NCBI GenBank assembly: GCA_045544195.1
Contig: JAZPYO010000008.1
Span: forward strand, 1 to 64,000
Direction: 5' to 3'
DNA length: 64,000 bases
Source: RGIG7213 sp045544195
GTDB taxonomy: Bacteria; Bacillota; Clostridia; Oscillospirales; CAG-272
A model generated the notes under the pieces. That model saw only the letters and a program-made list of their open reading frames with translations, did no database searches and had not been told where the DNA came from. Of this stretch, positions 26,830 to 35,415 are shown piece by piece (within the stretch, counting starts at the first letter, position 1; the number at the start of each line of letters is the position of its first letter). A program made the position numbers and the translations under genes.

Positions 26830-29800
26830 TTGAAAAGGATCATAGCAATAACACTTGTAATATGCACGCTTTTAAGTGTGCTTGCTTCCTGCACGGACAC
26901 ATCGGTTGAAACGGGGCAGGGCTCAGGAACGGACGGACAGATAATTCCGCCGAATGAGGACGGTGTCATTCTCAATGAGCTTATGCCGTCAAATAAAAAC
27001 ACATTAAAGGACAATTACGGCGAAAATTGCGACTGGATAGAGCTTTTCAATAATTCAGACAAGGACGTGAGCCTTCTTAACTATATGCTTACGGACGATC
27101 CGAATAAGCCCGAAAAGTTCGTGTTCCCCGACATTGCGATAAAAGCGGGCGAATATATGGTCATCTACGCCAGCGGAAGAAACGAATCTGATGTTGAAAA
27201 AGGCATAATTCATCTTCCGTTCAAAATAAATTACGTAAGCGAAATTGTATGTCTTTTCGACTCCGACGGCGTTGAAATAGGCAGAATAACAGTAAACGAT
27301 GTTCCGTCCGATCGCTCGTGCGGACCTGACAATAAGGGAATTACGGTCATATTCGCAAATCCCACGCCGGGAGCTGTGAACGATACGGAGATGTACGTTC
27401 CGTCAGCGCCCGACGTACCGCTGAACGTTGACGGCAAGGACGTAAACACATTGTATATCAACGAATATACAACGAACGATACGGTCACGGTGACAGATGA
27501 GGACGGCGAGTTTAACGGCTGGGCGGAAATATATAACTACGGTAACAGCGATGTTAAAATGTACGGTCTTTTCCTTTCGGACGACCCTGAGGACCCTGAA
27601 AAATGGGCGTTCCCCGATATGACGGTGAAGGCAGGACAGTACGTTGTCGTATTTCTGTCAGGCAAAGAAAAGGCGTATACAGACGGCGCGGAGCTTCATG
27701 CAACGTTCGGTCTTTCAGGTATAGAGCAGACACTTGCCATATATAACGGCAAGGCTGATGAAATAGACAGCGTAGCAGTCCATCCCCTTATAGCAAATCT
27801 CACATACGGCAGAGATGCATCTGATGCGTCAAAATTCAGCTTTTTCCCGTGCGCAACGGCAGGAAAGGCGAATACCGTTGCGGGCTTTGATAGCATAGAA
27901 AGCGCAAAATATCCGCAGAATAAAGCGGTTTTTATAAATGAGATTGTCGCTGTCAACAGCACGCTTGCCGAAGCCCCCGACGGCAAAACGTATGCTGTCG
28001 GTCAGCTGTACGATTATTATGACCTTTACGATTATGCAGAAATATATAATCCATCGGGCAGTACAGTGACACTCTCTGACTATTATATCGGGGACAGTAA
28101 GGATTTTTCAAAGGCTGTTCAGCTTCCCGAAGTCGAGCTTGCAGGCGGCGAATATCGGATAATATATTTCGATAACGAGAATTATTACAGCACAAAAACC
28201 GACAAGATATACGTTGATGTCGGCGTTAACAGATATGGCGAAACGGTGTATATATTCAATTCTGACGGCGTATGCATCGACAGCCTTGAATACGGTACGC
28301 TGTTCGACGGAGCAAGCGCAGGCCGATGCAGTCTTACGGACGATACGGTGTATTACTATACATCTGTGACACCCGGCAAGGAAAATGCATCGGAAAAGCT
28401 GGCAGGGGCGGTAAAGTGCCCTGAATTTCTCACACCGGGCGGCTATGTAAATGCGGGAACTAACTGTATTATACAGGCGCCGTCCGGTTGTAAGGTGTAT
28501 TACACGCTTGACGGCTCGCTTCCGTCAAATACGTCAAAGCTCTACACAGAGCCGATAGTAATAACGAAAACAACAACGGTAAGAGCAATAGCGTATAAGG
28601 ACGGATACCTGCGAAGCGACGATGTTTCCGCATCGTACATCGTGGGCAGAAAGCACAATATGGCGGTGATCTGTCTTACAACGGAAAGCGATAATTTGTT
28701 TTCTGATGAATACGGAATACTCGTTGACGGACTTCTTTACGATGAAACGGCAGCGTTCCCGTATAAGTACGCAAACGCAAACTATTGGGAGGATTGGGAA
28801 AGACCTATCCGATTTGACTATATAGACGAAAACGGCAGTCAGGTGCTTTCATTTAATGCAGGACTTAAGGTGTTCGGTCAGTACAGCAGGGCAAAGGATC
28901 AGAAAAGCGTGTCCGTATATCTGCGTGATAAGTACGGACCTAAGGAGATATGCTATCCGTTCTTCGGAGAGGATTACGTTAACGTATTTTCATCGCTCGC
29001 TCTGCGTTCTTCAGGACAGGACGGAAAGTATGCGCATATAAGAGATGCATTCTGCGCAGAGCTTGTCAGGGGCAGCATCGATGTTGATGTTATGGCATAC
29101 AGACCCGTTGCGGTATATATCAACGGAGAATATTTCGGTCTTTATGACCTGCGTGAAAGAATAAACGAGGATTATATAGCCAATCACACAGGGGCAGACC
29201 CCGATAACGTCGATCTTATCAAGGGCGGTAACTATAAGGATACAAGCTATAATGTCCTTGAGGGTACGATAGACGAATACCAGAAGCTCGTAACCTTCCT
29301 TAAGGAGAATTCGCTGAAAAATGAGGATAATTATAAGAAGGCGTGCCAGATGGTAGATGTGGACGAGCTTATAAATTATTGGATATGCGTTATATTCTTT
29401 TCAAATACCGATTCGGGTAATATAAAGTATTATAAGGAAAATAAAGAGGGAGCAAAATGGCGTTGGCTCCTGTACGATATTGACTGGGGCTTGTGGGCAA
29501 GCACATATTGGGAATATAATATGTTCGAGGAGGTGACTAACCCCGAAGGACACGGAGTAGGAAACAGCTTCTCAACATTGGTTTTAAGATCGTTTATGAA
29601 GAATGAGGGCTTCAAGGAGCAGTTCTTGACGACATTCGGCAAATATCTCAATACTGTATTTTCAACGGAAAATATGCTGAAGCTTTATGAAAAGATGATA
29701 GCTGAAATAGCAGACGAAATGAAATACCAGATCGAACGCTGGAATTATCAGGACGATGTAGACAAGCTCTCGGCGCCGTACAGCTATGCATCGTGGGAAA

Positions 29801-29925
29801 GAAACGTAAATACACTGCGTTCGGTAATCTCTGAAAAAAGAGAGCAGACGATAACGCATATGATAGATTATTTCGATCTGTCAAAGGCAGAACAGGAAAA
29901 ATATCTCGGCGAAGTATTTTCATAA
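26830..29925 (+). CDS. CotH kinase-like lipoprotein with lamin-tail domains
   Basis: A 1031-residue exported lipoprotein: lipobox LASC with the lipidated Cys about residue 21. Then three lamin-tail domains (about 37-160, 205-330 and 365-500, each opening with an INE or LNE strand and WIEL/WAEI/YAEI), a chitobiase-like C-terminal beta domain (about 535-610, YYTLDGSLPS), and a CotH domain (about 615-960) with LRSSGQD, LYDLRERI and LLYDIDWGLW. CotH of Bacillus is a protein kinase for spore coat proteins; here the protein is on the outer face, so phosphorylation would need extracellular ATP. The start is TTG, with GAAAGG rather far (13 bp) upstream. Confidence 0.88.
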   Translation: MKRIIAITLVICTLLSVLASCTDTSVETGQGSGTDGQIIPPNEDGVILNELMPSNKNTLKDNYGENCDWIELFNNSDKDVSLLNYMLTDDPNKPEKFVFPDIAIKAGEYMVIYASGRNESDVEKGIIHLPFKINYVSEIVCLFDSDGVEIGRITVNDVPSDRSCGPDNKGITVIFANPTPGAVNDTEMYVPSAPDVPLNVDGKDVNTLYINEYTTNDTVTVTDEDGEFNGWAEIYNYGNSDVKMYGLFLSDDPEDPEKWAFPDMTVKAGQYVVVFLSGKEKAYTDGAELHATFGLSGIEQTLAIYNGKADEIDSVAVHPLIANLTYGRDASDASKFSFFPCATAGKANTVAGFDSIESAKYPQNKAVFINEIVAVNSTLAEAPDGKTYAVGQLYDYYDLYDYAEIYNPSGSTVTLSDYYIGDSKDFSKAVQLPEVELAGGEYRIIYFDNENYYSTKTDKIYVDVGVNRYGETVYIFNSDGVCIDSLEYGTLFDGASAGRCSLTDDTVYYYTSVTPGKENASEKLAGAVKCPEFLTPGGYVNAGTNCIIQAPSGCKVYYTLDGSLPSNTSKLYTEPIVITKTTTVRAIAYKDGYLRSDDVSASYIVGRKHNMAVICLTTESDNLFSDEYGILVDGLLYDETAAFPYKYANANYWEDWERPIRFDYIDENGSQVLSFNAGLKVFGQYSRAKDQKSVSVYLRDKYGPKEICYPFFGEDYVNVFSSLALRSSGQDGKYAHIRDAFCAELVRGSIDVDVMAYRPVAVYINGEYFGLYDLRERINEDYIANHTGADPDNVDLIKGGNYKDTSYNVLEGTIDEYQKLVTFLKENSLKNEDNYKKACQMVDVDELINYWICVIFFSNTDSGNIKYYKENKEGAKWRWLLYDIDWGLWASTYWEYNMFEEVTNPEGHGVGNSFSTLVLRSFMKNEGFKEQFLTTFGKYLNTVFSTENMLKLYEKMIAEIADEMKYQIERWNYQDDVDKLSAPYSYASWERNVNTLRSVISEKREQTITHMIDYFDLSKAEQEKYLGEVFS

Positions 29926-29961
29926 GATCATTATTTATATGAATAAAGGGAGGATAGAACA

Positions 29962-30942
29962 ATGAATTCAAACAAAAGACCGGATTCAATGCAGCGCATA
30001 ACAAATTTTGAGCTTGCAAATGCTTTTATTAACGAGCAGGTTGAAGCCGTGCGCGATCAGGTGGGTGACAAAAAGGTGCTTTTAGCTCTGTCGGGCGGTG
30101 TTGACAGCTCAGTTGTCGCAGCGCTTCTGATAAAGGCTATCGGCAAGCAGCTCGTGTGCGTTCACGTTAACCACGGACTTATGCGTAAGGGCGAAAGCGA
30201 AATGGTAATTGACGTATTCGGCAAAACGCTTGATGCAAATCTGATCTACATCGACGCAACGGACCGCTTTTTGAATTTGCTTAAGGGCGTATCAGAGCCT
30301 GAGAAAAAGCGTAAGATCATAGGCGGAGAGTTTATCAAGGTCTTTGACGAGGAAGCATCAAAGCTCGAGGGCATCGAATTTCTGGCTCAGGGAACTATCT
30401 ATCCCGATATTCTTGAATCTGACGGGGTAAAGGCTCATCATAACGTAGGCGGTCTGCCCGAGGATATGAAAATGGAGCTTGTAGAGCCTGTAAAGCTGCT
30501 TTATAAGGACGAGGTGCGTGTAGTGGGCGATGCGCTCGGCTTGCCGCATCAAATGGTGTACCGTCAGCCGTTCCCGGGCCCCGGTCTTGGAGTACGCTGC
30601 CTCGGCGCTATAACACGTGACCGCCTTGCAGCACTGCGTGAAGCTGATGCAATATTGCGTGAGGAATTTGACAATGCGAACCTTGCAGGCAAGGTATGGC
30701 AGTATTTTATAGCAGTCCCCGACCTCAAATCCGTAGGCGTGCGTGACGGTAAACGGTATGAGGGCTGGCCCGCTATCATCCGCGCGGTAAATACAACGGA
30801 CGCAATGTCCGCCACGGTCGAGGAAATACCGTACGATGTGCTTCATAAAATAACCGCCCGTATCACAAACGAGGTAGAGGGCATAAACAGAGTCCTGTAC
30901 GACCTCACCCCCAAGCCCTGCGGCACGATCGAGTGGGAATAA
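29962..30942 (+). CDS. guaA: GMP synthetase, ATP-pyrophosphatase subunit without amidotransferase domain
   Basis: A 326-residue protein corresponding only to the C-terminal part of normal GuaA (about 510 residues): PP-loop SGGVDSSVVAALL, VNHGLMRKGE, QGTIYPDILES, the RQPFPGPGLG block and the dimerisation domain ending in GTIEWE. It converts XMP to GMP using ammonia. The class I amidotransferase domain is absent, and no partner subunit is adjacent, so it either uses free ammonia or a distant partner. GGGAGG precedes the ATG; no missing upstream reading frame is seen in the 36-bp gap after cotH. The integrated island begins at its last codons. Confidence 0.92.
   Translation: MNSNKRPDSMQRITNFELANAFINEQVEAVRDQVGDKKVLLALSGGVDSSVVAALLIKAIGKQLVCVHVNHGLMRKGESEMVIDVFGKTLDANLIYIDATDRFLNLLKGVSEPEKKRKIIGGEFIKVFDEEASKLEGIEFLAQGTIYPDILESDGVKAHHNVGGLPEDMKMELVEPVKLLYKDEVRVVGDALGLPHQMVYRQPFPGPGLGVRCLGAITRDRLAALREADAILREEFDNANLAGKVWQYFIAVPDLKSVGVRDGKRYEGWPAIIRAVNTTDAMSATVEEIPYDVLHKITARITNEVEGINRVLYDLTPKPCGTIEWE
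30931..30941 (+). repeat. Left attachment core (attL candidate)
   Basis: GAGTGGG followed by aATAA at the guaA stop codon. The same GAGTGGG-tATAA occurs at 40559-40570 at the far end of the island, defining a short direct repeat. guaA 3' ends are established integration targets for tyrosine-integrase elements. Confidence 0.65.
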
Positions 30943-30952
30943 AATAAATAAT

Positions 30953-30993
30953 GCCCGAAAGCCTTGAAAATACAGGGTTTTCGGGCGTTTTTG
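30953..30993 (+). terminator. Terminator downstream of guaA
   Basis: GCCCGAAA pairs with TTTCGGGC around an inner region, followed by a T-rich run. Its twin lies just right of the island at 40590, so each guaA-like core is followed by its own copy. The left copy is likely carried by the island and keeps guaA terminated. Confidence 0.85.
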
Positions 30994-31040
30994 TTTTGTC
31001 AGCGTACCACATTCGTACCATTATCGCTATCACCCCGCTA

Positions 31041-32126
31041 TCATAGCACATATTCCGTAAGGATTTCCGCTATCTCACTTTGCTTGTTTGGGTACAAATG
31101 CGAATATGTATTAAGCGTTGTTTTTATATCTTCGTGTCCTAACCGCTCACTTATCGAAAGCGGAGAAACGCCTAACTCAATTAAATGGCTTGCGTGGCTG
31201 TGGCGCAGTTCGTGTACTTTAATTTTGCGCACGCCGGAGATCTCACAATACTTGCGCATATCTCTATGTAGTGATGTTTTGCTTGATATAAATAATCTGT
31301 TTGCAGGGTTGTATTCGTACAAATGCCCTGCATATTCTTTTATCATTTCCATTATCGGAACGGGCAACGCAACAATGCGTTTACTCTTTTCCGTTTTGGT
31401 TTTCTTTGTTGTTTGCTCACCGTCAATTACGGCAAGACTTTTATTGATTGATACGGTGCATTTATCAAAGTCAAAATCATTCAGCGTAAGGGCAAGCAAT
31501 TCACCCATACGCATACCGCTATAAAAGAACAGATTGTATATTGTATAAGCGTTTATATCGTCCTTTGCGGCTTGGATAAACTTTTGAAATTCGTCATAAG
31601 TCCAAAAATCAAATTTTTCAGCGTTCTGTTTACCCATACTGCCGCACAGTTGGGCGGGATTTCTTGATAATCCGTAATATCGAATTGCAAAGTTAAAGAT
31701 CGTTGATAACTGATTGTGTATCTGCCGTAGGTATGTTTGCGAATACGGCTTGTTTGTCTTTGGATTGCGGTAGTTCATAAGCTCCGTTTGCCAATTCATA
31801 ACGGTAGCGGTGTCAATCTTGCTTAACGGCATTTTAGCAAAGTAAGGTAATATCTTTGTCCGTATCATATGCCCTTTGGTTGCTAAAGTAGTTTGCTCTA
31901 TTCGGGCGTTTCTGTTCTCTACATACGCCTTTACAAGATTTTCAAAAGTAATGTCAATATCCGTCCTTTTGCTATTCAAAAAGTCGGCTTCTGCTTCTTT
32001 TGCTTCTCTTTGGGTCTTAAATCCCTCTTGCTTTTTCCGTTTCCGCTCGCCCGTCCAATCGGTATATCTAACCGAAAAATACCATAATTGTTTTCCGTTT
32101 TTAGCGGTGTATTTCTGTACTGCCAT
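31041..32126 (-). CDS. int: Tyrosine integrase of the island
   Basis: A 361-residue phage/ICE-type integrase: N-terminal arm-binding domain (KQLWYFSVRYTDWTGERKRK, about 8-30), a core-binding SAM-like domain (about 60-160) and a catalytic domain with Arg in GMRMGELL, HELRHSHAS, the LGHEDIKTT histidine and the nucleophilic Tyr in NTYSHLYP. It should catalyse integration and excision at the guaA 3' end. It sits 100 bp from the left core and points toward it, the standard layout. A GTACCA box overlaps its ribosome-site region (32130-32135). Confidence 0.93.
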   Translation of the reverse strand: MAVQKYTAKNGKQLWYFSVRYTDWTGERKRKKQEGFKTQREAKEAEADFLNSKRTDIDITFENLVKAYVENRNARIEQTTLATKGHMIRTKILPYFAKMPLSKIDTATVMNWQTELMNYRNPKTNKPYSQTYLRQIHNQLSTIFNFAIRYYGLSRNPAQLCGSMGKQNAEKFDFWTYDEFQKFIQAAKDDINAYTIYNLFFYSGMRMGELLALTLNDFDFDKCTVSINKSLAVIDGEQTTKKTKTEKSKRIVALPVPIMEMIKEYAGHLYEYNPANRLFISSKTSLHRDMRKYCEISGVRKIKVHELRHSHASHLIELGVSPLSISERLGHEDIKTTLNTYSHLYPNKQSEIAEILTEYVL

Positions 32127-32201
32127 AGTGTACCAATTCCTTTAATCCATATATAGTAATTTTACCATTTTGCGTGGCGTTTGCACACTTCAAAATCTTT
32201 G

Positions 32202-32390
32202 TCAACAGTACCACCGCTCCCGAAAAAACTTTATAGGCACTTTACCGCAAATGGTGATATAACCTTGCTTTTTCAGTTCTTCGTTTAATTTTTTGATTTC
32301 TCTATATGCCGTTGATCTCGAAACATTGAGTATGTTTATAATATCGTCAACGGTGTAAAATAGTTCTTCGTTATTGGGTCTATTAGTCAT
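32202..32390 (-). CDS. Excisionase-like helix-turn-helix protein
   Basis: A 62-residue DNA-binding protein with a single helix-turn-helix (YTVDDIINILNVSRSTAYRE, residues 12-31) and a basic C-terminal wing. Size, motif and position 75 bp upstream of the integrase on the same strand match Xis-type recombination directionality factors of Gram-positive islands. AAAGGAG stands 5 bp from the ATG. A plain transcription regulator is the alternative. Confidence 0.75.
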   Translation of the reverse strand: MTNRPNNEELFYTVDDIINILNVSRSTAYREIKKLNEELKKQGYITICGKVPIKFFRERWYC

Positions 32391-32493
32391 TTTTGCTCCT
32401 TTAGGTCATTCTCCTGCTAACAACAAGGATTTGAGCCGTAAACGGCTGTGAAAAGCCAAAATGACGATGTATTTTGTTTATAAAACAGTTGTT

Positions 32494-33252
32494 TTATCCT
32501 CTGTATTGAGAAAACGCATTTTTCCGCATTTTCACTAAATGCCGTTGCATACCGTGTATTTCCTCATTGGGTATAAGTTGCGGAAAAGCGTTTGAATAAT
32601 TATTTTCAAAATCACCAGAGGAAGAATAAAAACTATCGGATAGTTGCATACCCGCTTTTGCCTTGCGCAATTCCCATTTATGCGCCTTTAGGTGTCGGTA
32701 CAATGCGTTTAAGTCATTGGGCGTATCGCAATAATACCTTACCGCTCGTATGCCTTTGTTTAAGTATGTAAACTGTACTCTATATCCCTCTCCGTCATAA
32801 GCAGACACAATGTCAAAAATGTTCTTAAAACGCTTGTCAAAGTGTCTTTTTTGCATATTATCAGCTTTAGGCATAAGAGATAAATTCCATTTTCTGTTGT
32901 TGTAAATCCCGTCTTGCAGATGATCTACATTCAATTTGCTTTTTGATAATTCGTTGCTGAATTGGCGTAAAACATCGATGTAGTTGTCCTTGCGCAATCC
33001 TCGATAGTAATAGCAAAAAACAATGTGATGAAAATACGGGTCAAAATCGGTATGGGTACAAGTGAATTTCAAATAATCGCCCTTGCTTTTCCCGTTTGTC
33101 CTTGCTCCCGTAAAAACACCGCTTTTCATTAGTTCATAAAAACCTTTGTCATAGTTGGTGTAGTATGTTTTACCGCTCCGCAGTATCGTAATATACATAT
33201 CCGTGTCATTAACGCTTATAGCGTAATTTCGGACTAATTCTGTTATGCTCAT
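32494..33252 (-). CDS. HNH-endonuclease-like protein of the island
   Basis: A 252-residue protein. Residues about 75-135 fit the HNH_3 pattern: a hydrophobic HHIVFCYYYRG helix, then VDHLQDGIYNNRKWNL with the Asp-His pair and Asn-Leu, then DNMQKR. The N-terminal 70 residues look like a substrate-recognition beta region (TGARTNGKSKGDYLKFT). Such proteins occur in phages and islands as free-standing nickases or homing enzymes. Whether it cuts DNA is untested, and no target is evident. AAGGAACACC precedes the start. Confidence 0.6.
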   Translation of the reverse strand: MSITELVRNYAISVNDTDMYITILRSGKTYYTNYDKGFYELMKSGVFTGARTNGKSKGDYLKFTCTHTDFDPYFHHIVFCYYYRGLRKDNYIDVLRQFSNELSKSKLNVDHLQDGIYNNRKWNLSLMPKADNMQKRHFDKRFKNIFDIVSAYDGEGYRVQFTYLNKGIRAVRYYCDTPNDLNALYRHLKAHKWELRKAKAGMQLSDSFYSSSGDFENNYSNAFPQLIPNEEIHGMQRHLVKMRKNAFSQYRG

Positions 33253-33364
33253 AAAGTGGTGTTCCTTTCTATTCTGTGAATATAAATATGGGGCAAGCTG
33301 AAACGCTCACCCTACAATTCATTTACCAAAAACAGCGGAATTATCTCATAGTTCCGCAACGGTG

Positions 33365-33961
33365 TTAAAATGGTAAATCTTCATTTTGCAGACTTGGAAA
33401 CAAGTCATTATTGCTTTTTCCTTTGTTGGTTATAAAACTTAAATCCGGCAATGTAGTATCAGTATTATTATATATTTGAGATGTAATATTATCTATTATT
33501 TCTCCCCCCGAAACAGACGGTTTGACTTCCCATATCGGCTGTTCTATATAGTCATTATGGACGGCTGTACTTTCCGTTTTGGGCAGATAGTCTATCTCTT
33601 TTGGCAATACTGAAACATTATCAATAGCCGGAGCTTCGTAAAAGATATATACGCTCTTATGGTCTTTGTGTTGCACCAAATAACCCTTGTCAATCAATTC
33701 TTTTACCGCTTCTCTGTAACGCTTATCTGTCATACCAATACTATTGTTGATCTCAACGGGACTTAAAGCGTAGGTATGCCCGTCTTGGTGTAATGACATT
33801 CGGATATACAGTTTATAAGCTCTGTCGGTTAGCTCCTTTGCGGCGGTCAGCGTAGCCGCTATATTGCATATCCCGTATGGGTGTTCTTTGTCGGATAGCG
33901 TTTTATGCGTTATAACGCTTCTTTGGTTTGGTGATGTATGGTATATATAAATATTCCCCAT
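33365..33961 (-). CDS. Winged-helix, replication-initiator-like protein
   Basis: A 198-residue protein with a likely winged-helix domain in residues about 25-110 (ELTDRAYKLYIRMSLHQDG, ALSPVEINNSIGMTDKRYREAVKELIDKGYLV and a beta wing SVYIFYEA), then a low-complexity acidic tail ending in EDLPF. The tail resembles the C-terminal tip of single-stranded DNA-binding proteins, which recruits partners. Similar layouts occur in replication organisers of phages and islands. A role in island replication or its control is inference. Confidence 0.6.
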   Translation of the reverse strand: MGNIYIYHTSPNQRSVITHKTLSDKEHPYGICNIAATLTAAKELTDRAYKLYIRMSLHQDGHTYALSPVEINNSIGMTDKRYREAVKELIDKGYLVQHKDHKSVYIFYEAPAIDNVSVLPKEIDYLPKTESTAVHNDYIEQPIWEVKPSVSGGEIIDNITSQIYNNTDTTLPDLSFITNKGKSNNDLFPSLQNEDLPF

Positions 33962-34069
33962 TTGTTATTTGCCTTTTCTGTTTGATTGTTTCCCTTTAAT
34001 TCAACGGCGTTTGTCCCTGCCGTTATGGGTGTTTTTGCGTTTATCACGCTCCTTTCATAAATGGATAAA

Positions 34070-34264
34070 TCAAAACTCGTCCCGCTCGTTCTCTCGTTCA
34101 GTTCTAATTAAGTCATACAGAACAGAAAACAGATCGGTTTCATAATACGCTTTGATCTCTTGTAGCCAATCGTAAATCTCGGACGGCTTGTCAATCACTA
34201 TTTCAATGCCCTTGTCCGTTTCGGTGATATGAATACTGTCTGTGTAGGTCATAAGTAAATCCAT
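34070..34264 (-). CDS. Small acidic protein, unknown
   Basis: A 64-residue acidic protein (ITETDKGIEIVIDKPSEI followed by a helical half). AAAGGAG lies 8 bp before the ATG, which supports translation. It is the first gene of the minus-strand block behind the repeat-rich region. No domain is recognised. Confidence 0.5.
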   Translation of the reverse strand: MDLLMTYTDSIHITETDKGIEIVIDKPSEIYDWLQEIKAYYETDLFSVLYDLIRTERENERDEF

Positions 34265-34336
34265 ACTCTTGTTCTCCTTTCTTTCGTGATAGCGTTTTCT
34301 TATACACCATAAGAAAAAATTGACATACCCCTACAA

Positions 34337-34508
34337 AAGTGCGAAAAATACGCCATTTCGGTATGTGTCTAAATCGAAGTGCCGAAAAATGCGTACTTTC
34401 TATATACACTATTAAGCGTTGCTGACAGCACCCTTGAAATTACGCCAATCTCCGTATTTTCATAGTGCGCCTAAATCAAAAATTGAAGTGTGCAACGCAT
34501 TTTCGGCG
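34337..34508. repeat. Iteron-like repeats in the island's central non-coding region
   Basis: Two direct units of AAGTGC(C)GAAAAATRCGY (34337-34353 and 34377-34394) and inverted relatives (ACGCCATTTCGG at 34350-34361, ACGCATTTTCGGCG at 34495-34508), with CTAAATC recurring at 34369 and 34471. They lie between the divergent genes at 34264 and 34550, where an origin or operator would be expected. A TATAAT at 34512-34517 follows the last unit and probably serves the plus-strand gene. Confidence 0.5.
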
Positions 34509-34549
34509 TGGTATAATGGAGTAAAGAAAAACAGAAAAGGGCGCATATT

Positions 34550-34837
34550 ATGAGAGGAATACTTGAAGAATTATGGTACGGCAATGTACACCCACAAGAA
34601 CAATGCACGGACGGCAACAAGCGGATTAAACACTTGCTTGATCTTATGGGGCGTAATCGTGATGAACTCACCGCCACAATGACCGACAAGCAAAAGGAAA
34701 TACTTGAAAAATACGAGGATTGCCTAAATGAAATGAACGGCGTTATAGAGTGTGAAATATTTGCTCACGCCTTTCGGCTCGGCGGTAAGATTATGCTTGA
34801 AACGGTTGGTACAGATACAAAGGAATATCTAATATAA
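34550..34837 (+). CDS. DUF6809-like protein
   Basis: A 95-residue helical protein opening with GILEELWYGNVHPQE and closing with IFAHAFRLGGKIMLE, the pattern I associate with DUF6809, a family common in mobile elements of Clostridia. No catalytic motif is seen. AAAGGG stands upstream of the ATG and two tandem terminators follow. Function unknown. Confidence 0.65.
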   Translation: MRGILEELWYGNVHPQEQCTDGNKRIKHLLDLMGRNRDELTATMTDKQKEILEKYEDCLNEMNGVIECEIFAHAFRLGGKIMLETVGTDTKEYLI

Positions 34838-34848
34838 GCAAAAAAATA

Positions 34849-34873
34849 ACGGACGAAATCAATCGTCCGTTTT
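34849..34873 (+). terminator. Terminator of the DUF6809-like gene
   Basis: ACGGACGA and TCGTCCGT pair perfectly around AATCAA and are followed by TTTT. Confidence 0.85.
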
Positions 34874-34896
34874 GCTATATAGATATGTGTTTTTAG

Positions 34897-34921
34897 GAGC
34901 GGCGCAAGCCGCTCTTTTTTT
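34897..34921 (+). terminator. Second tandem terminator
   Basis: GAGCGGC, loop GCAA, GCCGCTC, then seven or more Ts. It insulates the following convergent gene. Confidence 0.9.
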
Positions 34922-34985
34922 ATGCCGTTTCGTTTTGAATGTTAATTTTCAAAAATGCCGGTGTGAGAAAGATCAAACAACTTGC

Positions 34986-35225
34986 TTATTTTTTATCGTC
35001 CGTCCGGCGTGAAATATGGGAAATACCCCCGCCTTGCTCTATGCGTTCAAGCTCGGTATCAATCAATCTGTTAATAAATGCGTTCACGCTTTCGCCGTTC
35101 GCCTGCGCCGCCGTCTGTATGCTTTCCTTTTTTCCTTTGGGGACGGTCAAGTTAATACGGTCATACGCTTGCTTGTTGTATTCGTTATTGTATTTGATTG
35201 CGGTTGATCTGTCTTTATAAGCCAT
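34986..35225 (-). CDS. Ribbon-helix-helix DNA-binding protein
   Basis: A 79-residue Arc/MetJ-type protein: the basic N-terminus leads to a strand YDRINLTVPKG and helices ESIQTAAQANGESVNAFINRL. Such proteins bind short palindromes as paired dimers. Directly upstream of its start are three copies of CATTGYGCAATG overlapping its own and the divergent promoter, so it is the obvious candidate repressor of both (inference). No toxin partner is adjacent, so an antitoxin role is unlikely. Confidence 0.8.
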   Translation of the reverse strand: MAYKDRSTAIKYNNEYNKQAYDRINLTVPKGKKESIQTAAQANGESVNAFINRLIDTELERIEQGGGISHISRRTDDKK

Positions 35226-35251
35226 AATAGCACCCCCTAATTATATACATC

Positions 35252-35357
35252 ATTATAGCACACTTTGGAACATTGTGCAATGTACAAAATAAACAAATCG
35301 TCAAAAAGAACATTGTGCAATGTGCCTATTGACGACCATTGCGCAATGTGCTATACT
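35252..35357. promoter_or_regulatory. Divergent promoters with three palindromic operators
   Basis: Three copies of CATTGYGCAATG lie at 35271-35282, 35311-35322 and 35337-35348. The minus-strand promoter (TTGCAC at 35275-35280, TATAAT at 35252-35257, spacer 17) has the first copy over its -35. The plus-strand promoter (TTGACG at 35329-35334, TATACT at 35352-35357, spacer 17) has the third copy within its spacer. This geometry supports repression of both directions. Confidence 0.75.
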
Positions 35358-35415
35358 ATAATCACGGCAAGGGCAAACGCCCACGCCGAATATATTAACA
35401 AAGGGGACAATAACA

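Noticed and set aside
34986..35225. RHH protein as antitoxin of a toxin-antitoxin pair
   Set aside because: No small toxin-like gene is adjacent on the same strand; the next gene is convergent and DUF6809-like.
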